Assembly: GCA_050743625.1 (NCBI GenBank)
Contig: JBOGED010000109.1
Span: 1 to 56,357, forward strand
Length of the DNA: 56,357 nucleotides
Reading direction: 5' to 3'
DNA from: JBOGED01 sp050743625
GTDB taxonomy: Bacteria > Actinomycetota > Nitriliruptoria > Euzebyales > Egibacteraceae
Shown here: piece by piece, positions 40,740 through 50,154 of the stretch
Layout: each line of letters opens with the position of its first letter
Position numbering within the stretch: position 1 is the stretch's first letter
Position numbers and translations under genes: made by a program
The notes under the pieces: model-generated
What the model was told of the DNA's origin: nothing
The model's database searches: none
The model's input: only the letters and a program-made list of their open reading frames with translations

Positions 40740-43700
40740 CAGCCGCCTACCAGCTTGTGGTGGTTGGCTTTGGCCAGATCGACGAGCTCGGTCGCGAGGC
40801 GGTCGCAGGTGGAGAGGGCGGGGTACAGGTTGCTATGGTCGAGGCGGACCTTGATCCAAGCGCGCAGCTGATCCTGCTTGTGCGCACTCGACCAGAAACC
40901 GACGCCGCGGATCTCCGCGCGGACATGGGACACCGCGTCGTAGGTGAGCGCGACGAGCGCATCCCTGTGGACCACGTCCGCTTCGGGCAGCTCCTGGGCG
41001 AGCAGCCCGTAGAAGGGGCCCTCCGTGACCGGGTCGAGGCCCGTGCCGTCGTCGCCCGGCGGGGCTTTGGCATCCTCGATCAGCTCGTCCAACGCGAGCG
41101 CGAGCTGCTCCCAGTTCTGGCCGAACCGGTCGAGGATCTCCTCCAGCCGCTCGGACAGCTTCTGGTAGCGGGCGGGGTCCTCGCCGAAGGACGTGCGAAT
41201 GTGGTGGCGGGCGGCGTGCTCCATCTCCGAGGCCTTCGCCCGGTCGGTCGGGAGCGCGGCGAGGGTGTCGGCGAAGCTGGCGTCCGTGATCGCAACCGGC
41301 GGGATCTTCTGCGAAAGGTCGAGCACAGTGATGTGCTCGTCGACCAGTTGGCGCACCTTCTCGCGGTACAGCGACGGGTCGAAGCCGCCGCTGTCCTGGT
41401 CGCGGTAGCGCCTGCGGACCGCGACTTGGACCGCCGCGAAGCGCTTCGCGTCCGGGATGAAGGGACGCGCCTCGGGGCGGGGCAGCACGATGTCGAGGGA
41501 GGAGAGAAAGCGCTTGAGGTCGACGTCGAACGCCGCGCGCAGGCGCTCGTCCTCGAGCAGCGCGACGCACGCCTCGACCGTCTCGGGGTCGTCTGCCGGC
41601 TCGATCCCACCTTGGGCGAAGAACTGGCGCAGCCGCTGGTGGCGGCTGCCGAGCCGTTCGATCTCGTCGCTCAGGCTGCGCAGGGAGCCATCGACGTCGT
41701 CCGACGTGTAGGCCGCAAGGGCTTCGGTGAGGTGGCGGGCAACGCCGTAGTAGTCCACGACCAGGCCGTGGTCCTTGCCACGTGAGGTACGGTTCACGCG
41801 GGCAATGGCCTGGAGCAGCTCGGCCTCGCGGATCAGGCGGTCGAGGTAGAGCACCTGCGCGATGGGAACGTCGAACCCGGTCAGCAGCATCGATTGCACG
41901 ATCAACAGCGCGAGCGGGTCGGAGTCTTCGCCGGGCGGGCCGAGCGGCTTCTTGAACCGCGCGGTGTGCGATCGCTGACGCTGCTTGTCGGTCCATTGCG
42001 CCCAGGTCGGGTCGTCGTTGTGCGCTCCCGAGAAGACCGGCACGAATTCGAGCTCGCGTAACAGATCAAGGTGGGGGCGGACCCGCATCAGGAGGCGCTC
42101 GTCGCTGCCGAGATCCTCGATCGCGTCGCCGGTCAGCCGCACGATCGCCGGGTCCAGCGTTTCGATCCGCGTGACCAAGTCGTCCCGAGCTGCCAGCAGC
42201 GCCTCGCGGTAGCGGGCGCACGCCAGGCGGCTCGTCGCCACCACCATGCCTTTGAGCCGCTGCGGCATCACCGTGGAGACGTAGTGGGCCAGCAGGTCGC
42301 GGGATTTGGCGGTGATCAGCTCCGGCGCCTCGAGCACGTCAGCGACGGTCGCGTAGTGTTGCTGCAGCTCGTCGCGCTGATCCTCCGTCAGGCCGGCGAA
42401 CCAGTGGAAGAACAGCTCGTCCATCCCCGCGGCCCCCGCGACCGCGCCCTCGGCCGTGCGGCCCTCGTACAGGAGCGGCACAGTCGAACCATCCGCCTCG
42501 GACTCGGACAGCGTGTACCGGTCGATGAACGACCCGAAGATCTCGTAGGTCTTCTTCCGCGCCCCCATCACGATAGGGGTGCCCGTGAAGCCGATCCGCG
42601 CCGCGTTCGGCAGCGCGGCGAGCAGGTTGGCGTGCAGCTTGGACCCATGTGACCGGTGCGCCTCGTCGACCAGCACGAGGATCGACTCGTCGGTGTTCAG
42701 CTCTGGGAGCGGCTCGGCGTCGTCGGTCAGCGCCTCTGCTTCGTTGGTCGCGGTGTCGCGGTACTTCTGGATCATCGCCATGACCAGCCCGGGCCCGGGC
42801 TGGGACAGCAGCTCCCGCAGCTTCCTCGAGGTCTTCGCCACCAGCACGGACTCGTCGGAGAGCTCCGCGGTCGGGACGAGCTGGTCCTGCAGATCGGTGC
42901 GGTCGGTGACCACCACGACCTTGAACCGCCGCAGCGCCGGGTTCGAACGCATGACCCGAACCAAGAACGCCATGGTCAACGACTTTCCTGACCCTTGCGT
43001 GTGCCAGACGATCCCTCCCCGCCGGTCGACCTCCCCGTCCCGCGCTCGGGTCGCTCCGGTCTTCAGCCGCTCTGCGGCGAGCCTCACGGCGCGGAACTGC
43101 TGGTAGCGGCACACGGCCTTCACGCCGTGCCCGTCCGTCTCCATGAACAGCGTGAAGTGCCGCACGATGTCGAGCAGATGGGCCGGCCGCAGCATCCCGG
43201 CCACCAGTAGCTCCTGGCTTGTCAGCCGCTCCACGGGCTTGCCGAGCGCAGCCGCGACTTGCTCTTTGGCGACCGGCGCGGTGTCTTTCCACTCCAGGAA
43301 ATGCTCAGGACCCGACGTGATCGTCCCGGCCCGTGCGACCTCGCCGGTCGTGGCGACCACGAACTGGTTCGTCCAGAACAGCCGCTCGTTACCCTCGTCG
43401 GTGTCGATCTCGGGCCGCTGATTCGCGTACCTGCGGAGCTGGCGGATTGCCTCGGCCATTGCGTCTTCCGGACCCGGTGCCTTGCACTCCACCACCACGA
43501 GCGGGATGCCGTTCACGAACAGCACCACGTCCGGCGCGATGTAGGGCTTGGCGTGCCCGCCGGGCTCGTCAACCCGAAACTGGCTGATCGCCAGGAAGTC
43601 GTTGTTCCCCAGGTGTTCCCAGTCGATGAAATGGACCGTCCGCGACCGCCCCTGATCCCACCCCTCGACCCCCGGCACCACCACCCCACCAAGGAGCAAC

Positions 43701-43975
43701 GCCGTCGCCTCCCGGTTCGCCTCGAGCAGCCTCAACCCCGGCGACAGCGAAGACAACGCCGACACCGCCACCGCCACCCGCCCCCCGTCAAGCCACTCCC
43801 GGCCGTGGTCGTCGAGATTGATCCTACGAAGAGCCTCGCGAAGCCGGTCCTCCAGCAGCACCTCCCGAAACGACTGGCGCCCAGCGAGGTCCGTGCCTTT
43901 GACATCGGTCCAACCCAAACCTTCGAGCTGCCCCTCGAGAGGCCTCTGGACCAGCTCGTACTCCAACCTGCTCAC
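40739..43975 (-). CDS. hsdR: Type I restriction endonuclease, R subunit
   Basis: A 1078-residue HsdR. The N-terminal nuclease has the PD-(D/E)xK core in DVVLFVNGIPLVVVECKAP. The translocase motor follows: motif I HTQGSGKSLTMAFL, motif II VLVDEAHRSHG (DEAH), motif III GFTGTPI, and motif VI-like QAIARVNRTSRGK. The helical C-terminus binds the methylase core. HsdR translocates DNA and cuts it when HsdM/HsdS meet unmethylated sites. All motifs are present and the length is normal, so the subunit should work. Its start overlaps the hsdS stop by four bases. Confidence 0.95.
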   Translation of the reverse strand: MSRLEYELVQRPLEGQLEGLGWTDVKGTDLAGRQSFREVLLEDRLREALRRINLDDHGREWLDGGRVAVAVSALSSLSPGLRLLEANREATALLLGGVVVPGVEGWDQGRSRTVHFIDWEHLGNNDFLAISQFRVDEPGGHAKPYIAPDVVLFVNGIPLVVVECKAPGPEDAMAEAIRQLRRYANQRPEIDTDEGNERLFWTNQFVVATTGEVARAGTITSGPEHFLEWKDTAPVAKEQVAAALGKPVERLTSQELLVAGMLRPAHLLDIVRHFTLFMETDGHGVKAVCRYQQFRAVRLAAERLKTGATRARDGEVDRRGGIVWHTQGSGKSLTMAFLVRVMRSNPALRRFKVVVVTDRTDLQDQLVPTAELSDESVLVAKTSRKLRELLSQPGPGLVMAMIQKYRDTATNEAEALTDDAEPLPELNTDESILVLVDEAHRSHGSKLHANLLAALPNAARIGFTGTPIVMGARKKTYEIFGSFIDRYTLSESEADGSTVPLLYEGRTAEGAVAGAAGMDELFFHWFAGLTEDQRDELQQHYATVADVLEAPELITAKSRDLLAHYVSTVMPQRLKGMVVATSRLACARYREALLAARDDLVTRIETLDPAIVRLTGDAIEDLGSDERLLMRVRPHLDLLRELEFVPVFSGAHNDDPTWAQWTDKQRQRSHTARFKKPLGPPGEDSDPLALLIVQSMLLTGFDVPIAQVLYLDRLIREAELLQAIARVNRTSRGKDHGLVVDYYGVARHLTEALAAYTSDDVDGSLRSLSDEIERLGSRHQRLRQFFAQGGIEPADDPETVEACVALLEDERLRAAFDVDLKRFLSSLDIVLPRPEARPFIPDAKRFAAVQVAVRRRYRDQDSGGFDPSLYREKVRQLVDEHITVLDLSQKIPPVAITDASFADTLAALPTDRAKASEMEHAARHHIRTSFGEDPARYQKLSERLEEILDRFGQNWEQLALALDELIEDAKAPPGDDGTGLDPVTEGPFYGLLAQELPEADVVHRDALVALTYDAVSHVRAEIRGVGFWSSAHKQDQLRAWIKVRLDHSNLYPALSTCDRLATELVDLAKANHHKLVGG

Positions 43976-45171
43976 GACCCCACCGTCCGCACACGGCCGG
44001 AGAGCAGGTCGGCAGCCAGGCCAGCGCGGAGCGAGCGAAGCTTACCCAACGCGGCCCGCTTGACCGCAATCTCGTTGGCGACCGCCTCAAGACGAGCGAC
44101 GGTTGCGCGTTGTAAAGGCAGCCCTAGACGAGGCACTACAACCCGAAGTACTGCCGACCCACTAATTTTGACCATGCTTCCAGATGTTCCGGAGGCGGCG
44201 GTCTGAAGCTGCCTACGAGCCGGATCAGAGCGCAGTGCAAGTTCAAGATAGCCCGGGGCGATACGCGGGCCGGGTATCAGGCGCATCATCAAATCCGGAT
44301 AATAGCAGGGAAACCCAATACTCCGATAGCGACCGACAAGACCAACCATCTGTACAGTATTAGAGCGAGAAAGGAGAAGATCGCCGTCCTGAAGCAGCGC
44401 GGACCGCAAACGCGCATCAGGTCTTGGCGCCATTTTCAGCTGATATGGAGCAAACCCCCCGGCGGTCAGACAGCCGAGGCCTAGCATATAACCACCCTGC
44501 CAACTGTTTGACTCTACAGGACTGTAGCCATTCTTGGGCCGGCCAATCAAAAGATTGCCCAATTGGGTGGTGGGGAGCCATCCGTTCCAAGTGACTTTGC
44601 CGAACAACCGTTGATGTAGCCCACGCAGCGCAGCTTCGAACTTGATGATTGCGCGTTCCAGGATGCGAGTCTGGTCGTCAACTGTGTCAAGAATCTCGAC
44701 AATGCGCCGCTGCTCTTCAAGCTTTGGCATCCTGATTTTGAGCGCGCAGAGAAGCTTGGTTTGCAACCGACCCGTGCCGTGGCTAGCCTCATCGACTAGG
44801 GTGAGAATCTCAGCGGAGCGATCCTCTAGTGCGTAATAAAGATAGCGTGAATCGATACCTGAGCATGGTACTAGAGCCTTACAGTCCTGGCCAAAGGCAA
44901 CTACCTCTGTGGTTAGGCCGATACGGAACTCTTTTTTTAGGCTCATTCCTCTGACCACGAAGATGAGGCTCCCCTTCGGAACTTTTCGGCTGCCGATGCG
45001 CAAGCCCTCAGCAGTCAGAGTTCGTTTGGATGAGCTGATGCACTTAGACTTTATTGAACTGGCCGTTATCCAAGGGATGCCTCCTCCCCAGTAACGTGTA
45101 TCGGACGTGTCGGGCGTCCCACCCGAGAGTAAAGTCCCGCATTGACTTAGCACGATCGCCTTATCACCCAT
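43972..45171 (-). CDS. hsdS: Type I restriction specificity subunit
   Basis: A 399-residue HsdS with two target-recognition domains and the conserved coiled-coil spacers: LEEQRRIVEILDTVDDQTRILER with KFEAALRGLHQRLF after the first, and LQRATVARLEAVANEIAVKRAALGKLRSLRAGL (shortened) at the end. The DNA of the recognition domains (about 44150-45100) is clearly more AT-rich than hsdM and hsdR, as expected of a subunit whose recognition domains are exchanged between strains. The target site cannot be predicted. It overlaps hsdM by eight bases. Confidence 0.95.
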   Translation of the reverse strand: MGDKAIVLSQCGTLLSGGTPDTSDTRYWGGGIPWITASSIKSKCISSSKRTLTAEGLRIGSRKVPKGSLIFVVRGMSLKKEFRIGLTTEVVAFGQDCKALVPCSGIDSRYLYYALEDRSAEILTLVDEASHGTGRLQTKLLCALKIRMPKLEEQRRIVEILDTVDDQTRILERAIIKFEAALRGLHQRLFGKVTWNGWLPTTQLGNLLIGRPKNGYSPVESNSWQGGYMLGLGCLTAGGFAPYQLKMAPRPDARLRSALLQDGDLLLSRSNTVQMVGLVGRYRSIGFPCYYPDLMMRLIPGPRIAPGYLELALRSDPARRQLQTAASGTSGSMVKISGSAVLRVVVPRLGLPLQRATVARLEAVANEIAVKRAALGKLRSLRAGLAADLLSGRVRTVGS

Positions 45172-47533
45172 ACCCCAGATCCTTCAGGTACTGGTCGAGC
45201 TTGGCGGCGGCTTCGTCGCGCTGAGCTTCGAGTTCTCGCAGGTTCACCGCGTACTTGTCGTACCAGTTGGTGTAGTGGTCGACGAGGCGGTGGCGGTGGG
45301 TGGTGACGCGGCGGTCGATGGCGGCCGCGAGGCGGGCCCGCAGGATCGTCAACACCAGGGCTTGGAGTTGGTTCTCGTCCAGGGCGGCTCGGGCGGCGGA
45401 GGCAGCGGTGAGGAGCGCCGCCTCCAAGGACTTCAGCTTCTTCTTGTATGCGGTCCGTTGCGCCTTCGCGGTTTTCAGGTCGGCGGGGCTCAGTGCCGGT
45501 TCGACGTCGGCCTCTTCGTCGTCCTCTCCTGGTTCGGTCGTTCTGACGAGGGCGTCGAGCTCGGCGACCGTGGCGAGGTGGTCCTCGCGCTCGCGTAAGA
45601 GGTCAGGAACCAGCGAGGCGATGATTGGCTGGTCGGGGAGGGTCGCCCCGTTTCTTCCCTCGTGGACCGCGGCGGCGGTCACGAGCCAGCCGTCCACCAC
45701 GCCGGCGATCCCGCGGGTGGCGATGGTCTGCAGGTCGAACGTGACCTCGTCCCACCAGCGGGCGACCAGGCCGGTGGCTTGGAAGCGGTCCAGGAGGCCG
45801 ACAGGTTGGACCGCCTGGTCGAAGCTGGAGATCAGCTCGTGGCGCAGGCCATTAAGCGTGCCGCTGTCGGCGAGCGCGACGATGCGCACGGCGGCTTGCT
45901 CCCACCAGACGGCGAAGGCGTCGCGCAGCCGTTGCTCACGCGCGGCTCCTCTGACAGCGACAAGGTCGGCGACGGGCGCGTCGAGGGCGGCGAAGTCCCA
46001 ATACTCCACGTCGCGCTCGACGAAGAACTCGTTGACGTCGATGCCATGAGCGTCGAAGTCGGCGGACTTCGCCTTGACCTCGGTCTTGGGAACGCCGCCG
46101 TGCAGATGGGCACGGACGTCGTGGGGCTCCGGCGGCGGGGCGTTGTCGGCGTAGCGGCGGATGTTGCAGTTGAAGGCGTTCTCTGCCAGCTCCGCGATCG
46201 AGATGACGCGAGCGAAGCCGTCGATGTCCGCGAACGCGCGGTAGGCGGAGACGATCTTCTCCTCATGCTCGGGCCGCAGGTAGTTCTGTGCCCGGCCCTC
46301 TTCGTACTCGGCGTCGGCGTTGACGAACAGCACGTGCCCCTTGTGCGTCGGCGGCTTGGAGCCCTTCGCGCGCAGGATCAGGATCGCGGCGGGGATGCCG
46401 GTGCCGTAGAAGAGGTTCGGACCCACCCCGATCACCGCGTCGAGCAGGTCGTCCTCGATGATCCTCCGGCGGATCTCGCCCTCTGCGCCACCTCGGAACA
46501 GCACCCCGTGCGGCATGACCGTCGCGATGAGCCCATCTCGTTTCAGCACGGCGATCATGTGCTGGACGAACATGAGGTCCGCCTTCTTGCCGCCCTCTGG
46601 CGTCCAGCCGTACTGGAAACGCTCGGGATACCTCACGCCATGCCGGTCATAGTTCTGCGAGAACGGCGGGTTCGTGATGACCCGGTCGAACCGCTTCAGC
46701 TCGCCGCCGCGCACATGCTGAGGACTGCTCAACGTGTCTTCGTTGCGCACGTCGGCGTCGCGGATTCCGTGCAGCAACAGGTTCATCTTCGAGATCGACC
46801 ACGTCGTACCGCTGGACTCTTGCCCGGCAAGCTCGATATTGGTGGCGTTGCCACCCGACTCGGCGACGTGGTTGCGGGCGTAGATCAGCATGCCGCCCGA
46901 CCCCGAACACGGGTCGTAGATGCTCATACCCTCGTGTGGGTCGACGAGGCGCACCATCATCCGCACCACCGAGCGGGGCGTGTAGAACTCCCCACCTTTC
47001 TTGCCGGCCGAGTCGGCGAAGTCGCGGATCAGGTACTCGTAGGCGGCGCCGAGCAGGTCGGGGAACTCGAAGTCCTCGTTGCGCAGCCGCACCTTCGAGA
47101 AGTGCATGATCAGGTCACGCCACTTCTTGTCGGGGACCCGCGACTGACCCACCGTGCGGGTGAAGTTGATGTGCTGCAAGGCCCCCTCGAGCGCCGGATT
47201 GGCGTGCTCCAGTTCGGCCAACGCCTTGTTCAGCCCGTCACCGACCCCGTGGTGTAGCTCGTCACGCAGGTACTCCCACCGTGCCAACGGCGGCACGAAA
47301 AATGCCTCGTAGAAGTCTGCGTCGTCGGCCCGCGCTTGCGCCTCGGCGGGCGTCCGCCCCCGGTCGAGCTCTGCGGCCAGCACGCGCTCACGCTCGACCG
47401 CGAACTGGTCAGACGCCCGCTTCAGGAACAGAGCGCCGAAGATGTACTCCTTGAACTCCGAGGCGTCCATCTTCCCGCGCAAGATGTCGGCGGCGGCGAA
47501 GAGATGCCGTTCGAGCTGCGGCAGCGTGAGCAA
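45164..47533 (-). CDS. hsdM: Type I DNA methyltransferase, M subunit
   Basis: A 789-residue N6-adenine methylase. The N-terminal HsdM domain reads LERHLFAAADILRGKMDASEFKEYIF (shortened) and is followed by GEFYTPRSVVRMMV, the SAM motif DPCSGSGGMLIYA and the catalytic NPPF in RVITNPPFSQNY. The last 250 residues extend beyond a typical HsdM and contain coiled-coil stretches (KTAKAQRTAYKKKLKSLEAALL, shortened) that probably bind HsdS. It is the first gene of the hsdM-hsdS-hsdR-ygjP operon; the 140-bp gap upstream should hold the promoter. Confidence 0.95.
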   Translation of the reverse strand: MLTLPQLERHLFAAADILRGKMDASEFKEYIFGALFLKRASDQFAVERERVLAAELDRGRTPAEAQARADDADFYEAFFVPPLARWEYLRDELHHGVGDGLNKALAELEHANPALEGALQHINFTRTVGQSRVPDKKWRDLIMHFSKVRLRNEDFEFPDLLGAAYEYLIRDFADSAGKKGGEFYTPRSVVRMMVRLVDPHEGMSIYDPCSGSGGMLIYARNHVAESGGNATNIELAGQESSGTTWSISKMNLLLHGIRDADVRNEDTLSSPQHVRGGELKRFDRVITNPPFSQNYDRHGVRYPERFQYGWTPEGGKKADLMFVQHMIAVLKRDGLIATVMPHGVLFRGGAEGEIRRRIIEDDLLDAVIGVGPNLFYGTGIPAAILILRAKGSKPPTHKGHVLFVNADAEYEEGRAQNYLRPEHEEKIVSAYRAFADIDGFARVISIAELAENAFNCNIRRYADNAPPPEPHDVRAHLHGGVPKTEVKAKSADFDAHGIDVNEFFVERDVEYWDFAALDAPVADLVAVRGAAREQRLRDAFAVWWEQAAVRIVALADSGTLNGLRHELISSFDQAVQPVGLLDRFQATGLVARWWDEVTFDLQTIATRGIAGVVDGWLVTAAAVHEGRNGATLPDQPIIASLVPDLLREREDHLATVAELDALVRTTEPGEDDEEADVEPALSPADLKTAKAQRTAYKKKLKSLEAALLTAASAARAALDENQLQALVLTILRARLAAAIDRRVTTHRHRLVDHYTNWYDKYAVNLRELEAQRDEAAAKLDQYLKDLGYG

Positions 47534-47673
47534 CGCTCTACTCCAATCCTTTGACCTTCAGCCTTCTGATGCGCAACGTCCCCGGCGACCTGTGGCGCTA
47601 CAGCGCCCGCATGTTCGTTCGTCCCTTCCTGTCAGGGATGGGAACTGTGTGATTAGCAGCCAGGAGCCACATC

Positions 47674-48771
47674 TCACAGCTGCATGAGTCCATCGTTCTC
47701 CGTGGTCAGGTACGCATACCAGCCGGGCGTCGCTGCCCCGTCGAACGACACCCTGTTCACGCGTCCGCTCCGGTTGGGGATCACCGTCCATGGCGCGTCT
47801 ACGCCGTTGGCTTGCGCATGCGTGACGTAGCGCTCCGCTGCGGCCCGGGTGGTGTCCGCGTTCAGGCGTACTCGGCTGCCGGCCAGCTCGATCCATACAT
47901 GGGCTCGTTGACCGTAACCCGGCCCCCCAATCGTCTGTGCCGAGGACGACGCGAGCCACTCTGACAGCAGGGAGTACAAGTCCCGCTTCGACCGCACGAC
48001 AGCCTGGGGCAGATATCGTGGGCCGAGCAGATCCAGCGTCCGCAGCCACTCAACCAGCCGCTGGCGGTTGCCGGCTGTGCACGCGCGGTCCGGGACGTTG
48101 AGTGTCCACCCCACCACGGCCACGCCTCCGACCGCCTCGCCCCGCACCAGCGAGGAGACCCTACGTCCTTCGTGACCCAGCGGGGTAGAGCCGACCACGT
48201 CCAGGTCGACCAGGTTCAGCGCCTTGACCCGGTCGATCACGCTCTTGCCGTTCAGTACCAGCAGTTGGATGCCCTCCCGCTGCAGCTGCGCGCCGAGGAA
48301 ACCGGAGTCGGCCTCGAGCAGCTGTCGTCGTACACGTCCGTCGAGGCCACTCCAGACCGGATGGGTGGCCCACTGCACAAGGTCGAGATGGCAGGCCGAG
48401 CCGCTGTAGTACGATCGAGCCAATCCTTTCTGCAGTATCTCGTCGAGTTTGTCGAAAAACCTTCGATATGGGTTGCGATGAAAGTAGACGGCGCAGTCTT
48501 CATAGACCTGGGCCGTCTGTTCATCCGTGAGATCTACCAGCCTCTGCGCGCGGAGGGACTCCATCGTTGCGAGGCGCCGCCGGTCACCGCTAAGCAGGTG
48601 ACCACTGCTGTCAAGGAACTCCTGAGAGCTCGGGTTGATCCCGAGCGTAGCGATGTCCGCCCGCTCGAGATCGCCGAACGCGACTACCGGCGTGCTCCCA
48701 GGCACCACGTGCAAACCGTCCGGCGGGTCGGTGCGGATGCGCGCTGCGATGTAGCTAGCGACGCTGATCAC
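47674..48771 (-). CDS. Uncharacterised protein with UDG-like opening motif
   Basis: A 365-residue protein. Residues about 25-60 read TPVVAFGDLERADIATLGINPSSQEFLD, which resembles the strand and G-x-N-P motif A of the uracil-DNA glycosylase superfamily. Then come YFHRNPYRRFFDKLDEIL, YYSGSACHLDLVQWATHPVW and IQLLVLNGKSVIDRV. The C-terminal 120 residues appear to be a separate domain. The glycosylase catalytic motif B (H-P-S-P-like) is not obvious, so activity is uncertain. It lies just upstream of hsdM on the same strand, 140 bp away, and may belong to the same defence locus. Confidence 0.55.
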   Translation of the reverse strand: MISVASYIAARIRTDPPDGLHVVPGSTPVVAFGDLERADIATLGINPSSQEFLDSSGHLLSGDRRRLATMESLRAQRLVDLTDEQTAQVYEDCAVYFHRNPYRRFFDKLDEILQKGLARSYYSGSACHLDLVQWATHPVWSGLDGRVRRQLLEADSGFLGAQLQREGIQLLVLNGKSVIDRVKALNLVDLDVVGSTPLGHEGRRVSSLVRGEAVGGVAVVGWTLNVPDRACTAGNRQRLVEWLRTLDLLGPRYLPQAVVRSKRDLYSLLSEWLASSSAQTIGGPGYGQRAHVWIELAGSRVRLNADTTRAAAERYVTHAQANGVDAPWTVIPNRSGRVNRVSFDGAATPGWYAYLTTENDGLMQL

Positions 48772-49187
48772 GCTGACGCCGTGCAGAGAGAGCGGTCAGA
48801 GCATGCTCGGTCGGTATCATGCATGGCTCTAGTATCGGGAATCGCGGATCGGGCGTTACCCATGCGCATGGCGAGTTTCTGCCGGGATCGGGAGCCGAGG
48901 CTGCGCAGATCGATGAGTCATTGAGCTACCCAAGCGCCGACCAGTCGGGTCTTGGAGGTCAGAGCCAGCTACCGCGCGAATGGTGACGGTAAGCGCCGTC
49001 ACAGCGATACAACTCCTCGAGATCATTCGCCAGCTTCGGGTTCGACGATGAGCACGGTCATCCGCTTCACGCCGAATGTTCGCCAAGACTGCCACCCACG
49101 ACAAGGTGCCGCGATGATCGCTCCTTCCATCGGCCGTTGGCAAGAAACCGGGCAAGTCGGGCGTGACGCAGGGAGCGGGCTTGAGGC
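48772..49187. other. 416-bp stretch without a supportable gene
   Basis: Frames on both strands here are low-quality and overlap nothing recognisable. It marks the boundary between the restriction locus and the DNA-processing genes of the transfer system. Confidence 0.4.
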
Positions 49188-50132
49188 TCATAGCATGCGA
49201 CCGCGTAGTTCGTGTAGGCGGTGGGGGCGGGTGCGCGGCTGTTGCAAGCCGGCGGTGAGGCCGGATTCGATGGTGCGGGTGGCGTGGGCGAGGCCGTCGT
49301 TGGCGATGTGGCCGCAGTCGTGGGCGGCTTGTAGGAGGGCGGTGCGGGCTTGGTCGAGGTCGAGTTCTCCGGCGGCGGCCAGTTGGCCGAGGCGCCAGGC
49401 GGCGTAGTTGAGGGTGTCGTTCTGGCCCCCCTTGGGCGCGTTCGTGACGCGGGCGACCTCGCCGTCGAGTGCGGTTTGTCCGTAGTTGCGTCGCTGGTTC
49501 GGCCCGATTTCGTGCGGTGCGGTTGTGGGTGCGTGTTCGCGCTGGGGGAGTTGTTGGGGGATCCAGCTCGGCAGCTCGGCGAGGTTGCGTTGGTCGGTCC
49601 AGGTGTAGTGCTGGTGGCAGCTGCGTTGTTCGGCGCGGTGGTCGGGTTTGAGGCAGGGTACGTGGGAGGGGGGTAGGAGGGTGTAGCCGCCGTTGCCGAG
49701 GAGGTCGATGCCGGGGCCGAGGCCGCGGATGCGTCGCGGCACGAGGAGTCTTTCGGGGATGCGGTACCACAGGTGGCGTCCGTGCGGCGTCTGGGCGGCC
49801 GCGGTGGCGAGGTGGCCGTGTTTGTTCTCTAGGGCGGTCCAGGTGGCGGCGCCTTCGGGGCCGTCGAGGTCGATGACGGCCAGGCCGGAGGGGCTGCCGT
49901 TGGGGGTGGCGAGGTTGGCGGTGGACCAGCGGTGCCACCAGCGGGTGACGGTGTCACGATCGGTGGTGGCGTCGTGGTGGCCGTTGCGGGTTCGGGGGTG
50001 TCGTCCGGGGTGGGCGCAGGTCGGGCCGGCGCTGCAGGAGCAAGCGCCGTCGCGGATCTCGTGGAGGGGGAAGATAGCCCAACTGGCAGCGGCGTACCGT
50101 GCTGCTGCTTCGGCGAGGGGTATCCGGTTCAC
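49188..50132 (-). CDS. Bifunctional DNA primase/polymerase (Prim-Pol)
   Basis: A 314-residue protein with an archaeo-eukaryotic-primase-like Prim-Pol domain (about 8-200). The start YAAASWAIFPLHEIRDGACSC, the GRHPRTRNGHHDATTD segment, the metal-binding strand GLAVIDLDGPEG and HLWYRIPE match plasmid and element primases. The GCSCS-like Cys-rich loop (CSCSAGPTCAHPGRHP) is a common insert. The C-terminal 100 residues are a short helical domain without a helicase. It probably primes the complementary strand after transfer or starts element replication. It follows the relaxase gene by 22 bp. Confidence 0.85.
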   Translation of the reverse strand: MNRIPLAEAAARYAAASWAIFPLHEIRDGACSCSAGPTCAHPGRHPRTRNGHHDATTDRDTVTRWWHRWSTANLATPNGSPSGLAVIDLDGPEGAATWTALENKHGHLATAAAQTPHGRHLWYRIPERLLVPRRIRGLGPGIDLLGNGGYTLLPPSHVPCLKPDHRAEQRSCHQHYTWTDQRNLAELPSWIPQQLPQREHAPTTAPHEIGPNQRRNYGQTALDGEVARVTNAPKGGQNDTLNYAAWRLGQLAAAGELDLDQARTALLQAAHDCGHIANDGLAHATRTIESGLTAGLQQPRTRPHRLHELRGRML

Positions 50133-50154
50133 GTCGGTCTCCTGAGGATGACGC

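Noticed and set aside
45662..47257. Long plus-strand open frame of 531 codons
   Set aside because: Antisense to hsdM, whose methylase motifs are unambiguous.
47600..47660. CRISPR-like or riboswitch-like hairpin between hsdM and the UDG-like gene
   Set aside because: Only a 5-bp stem (TCCCT/AGGGA) in a single copy; too weak to support.
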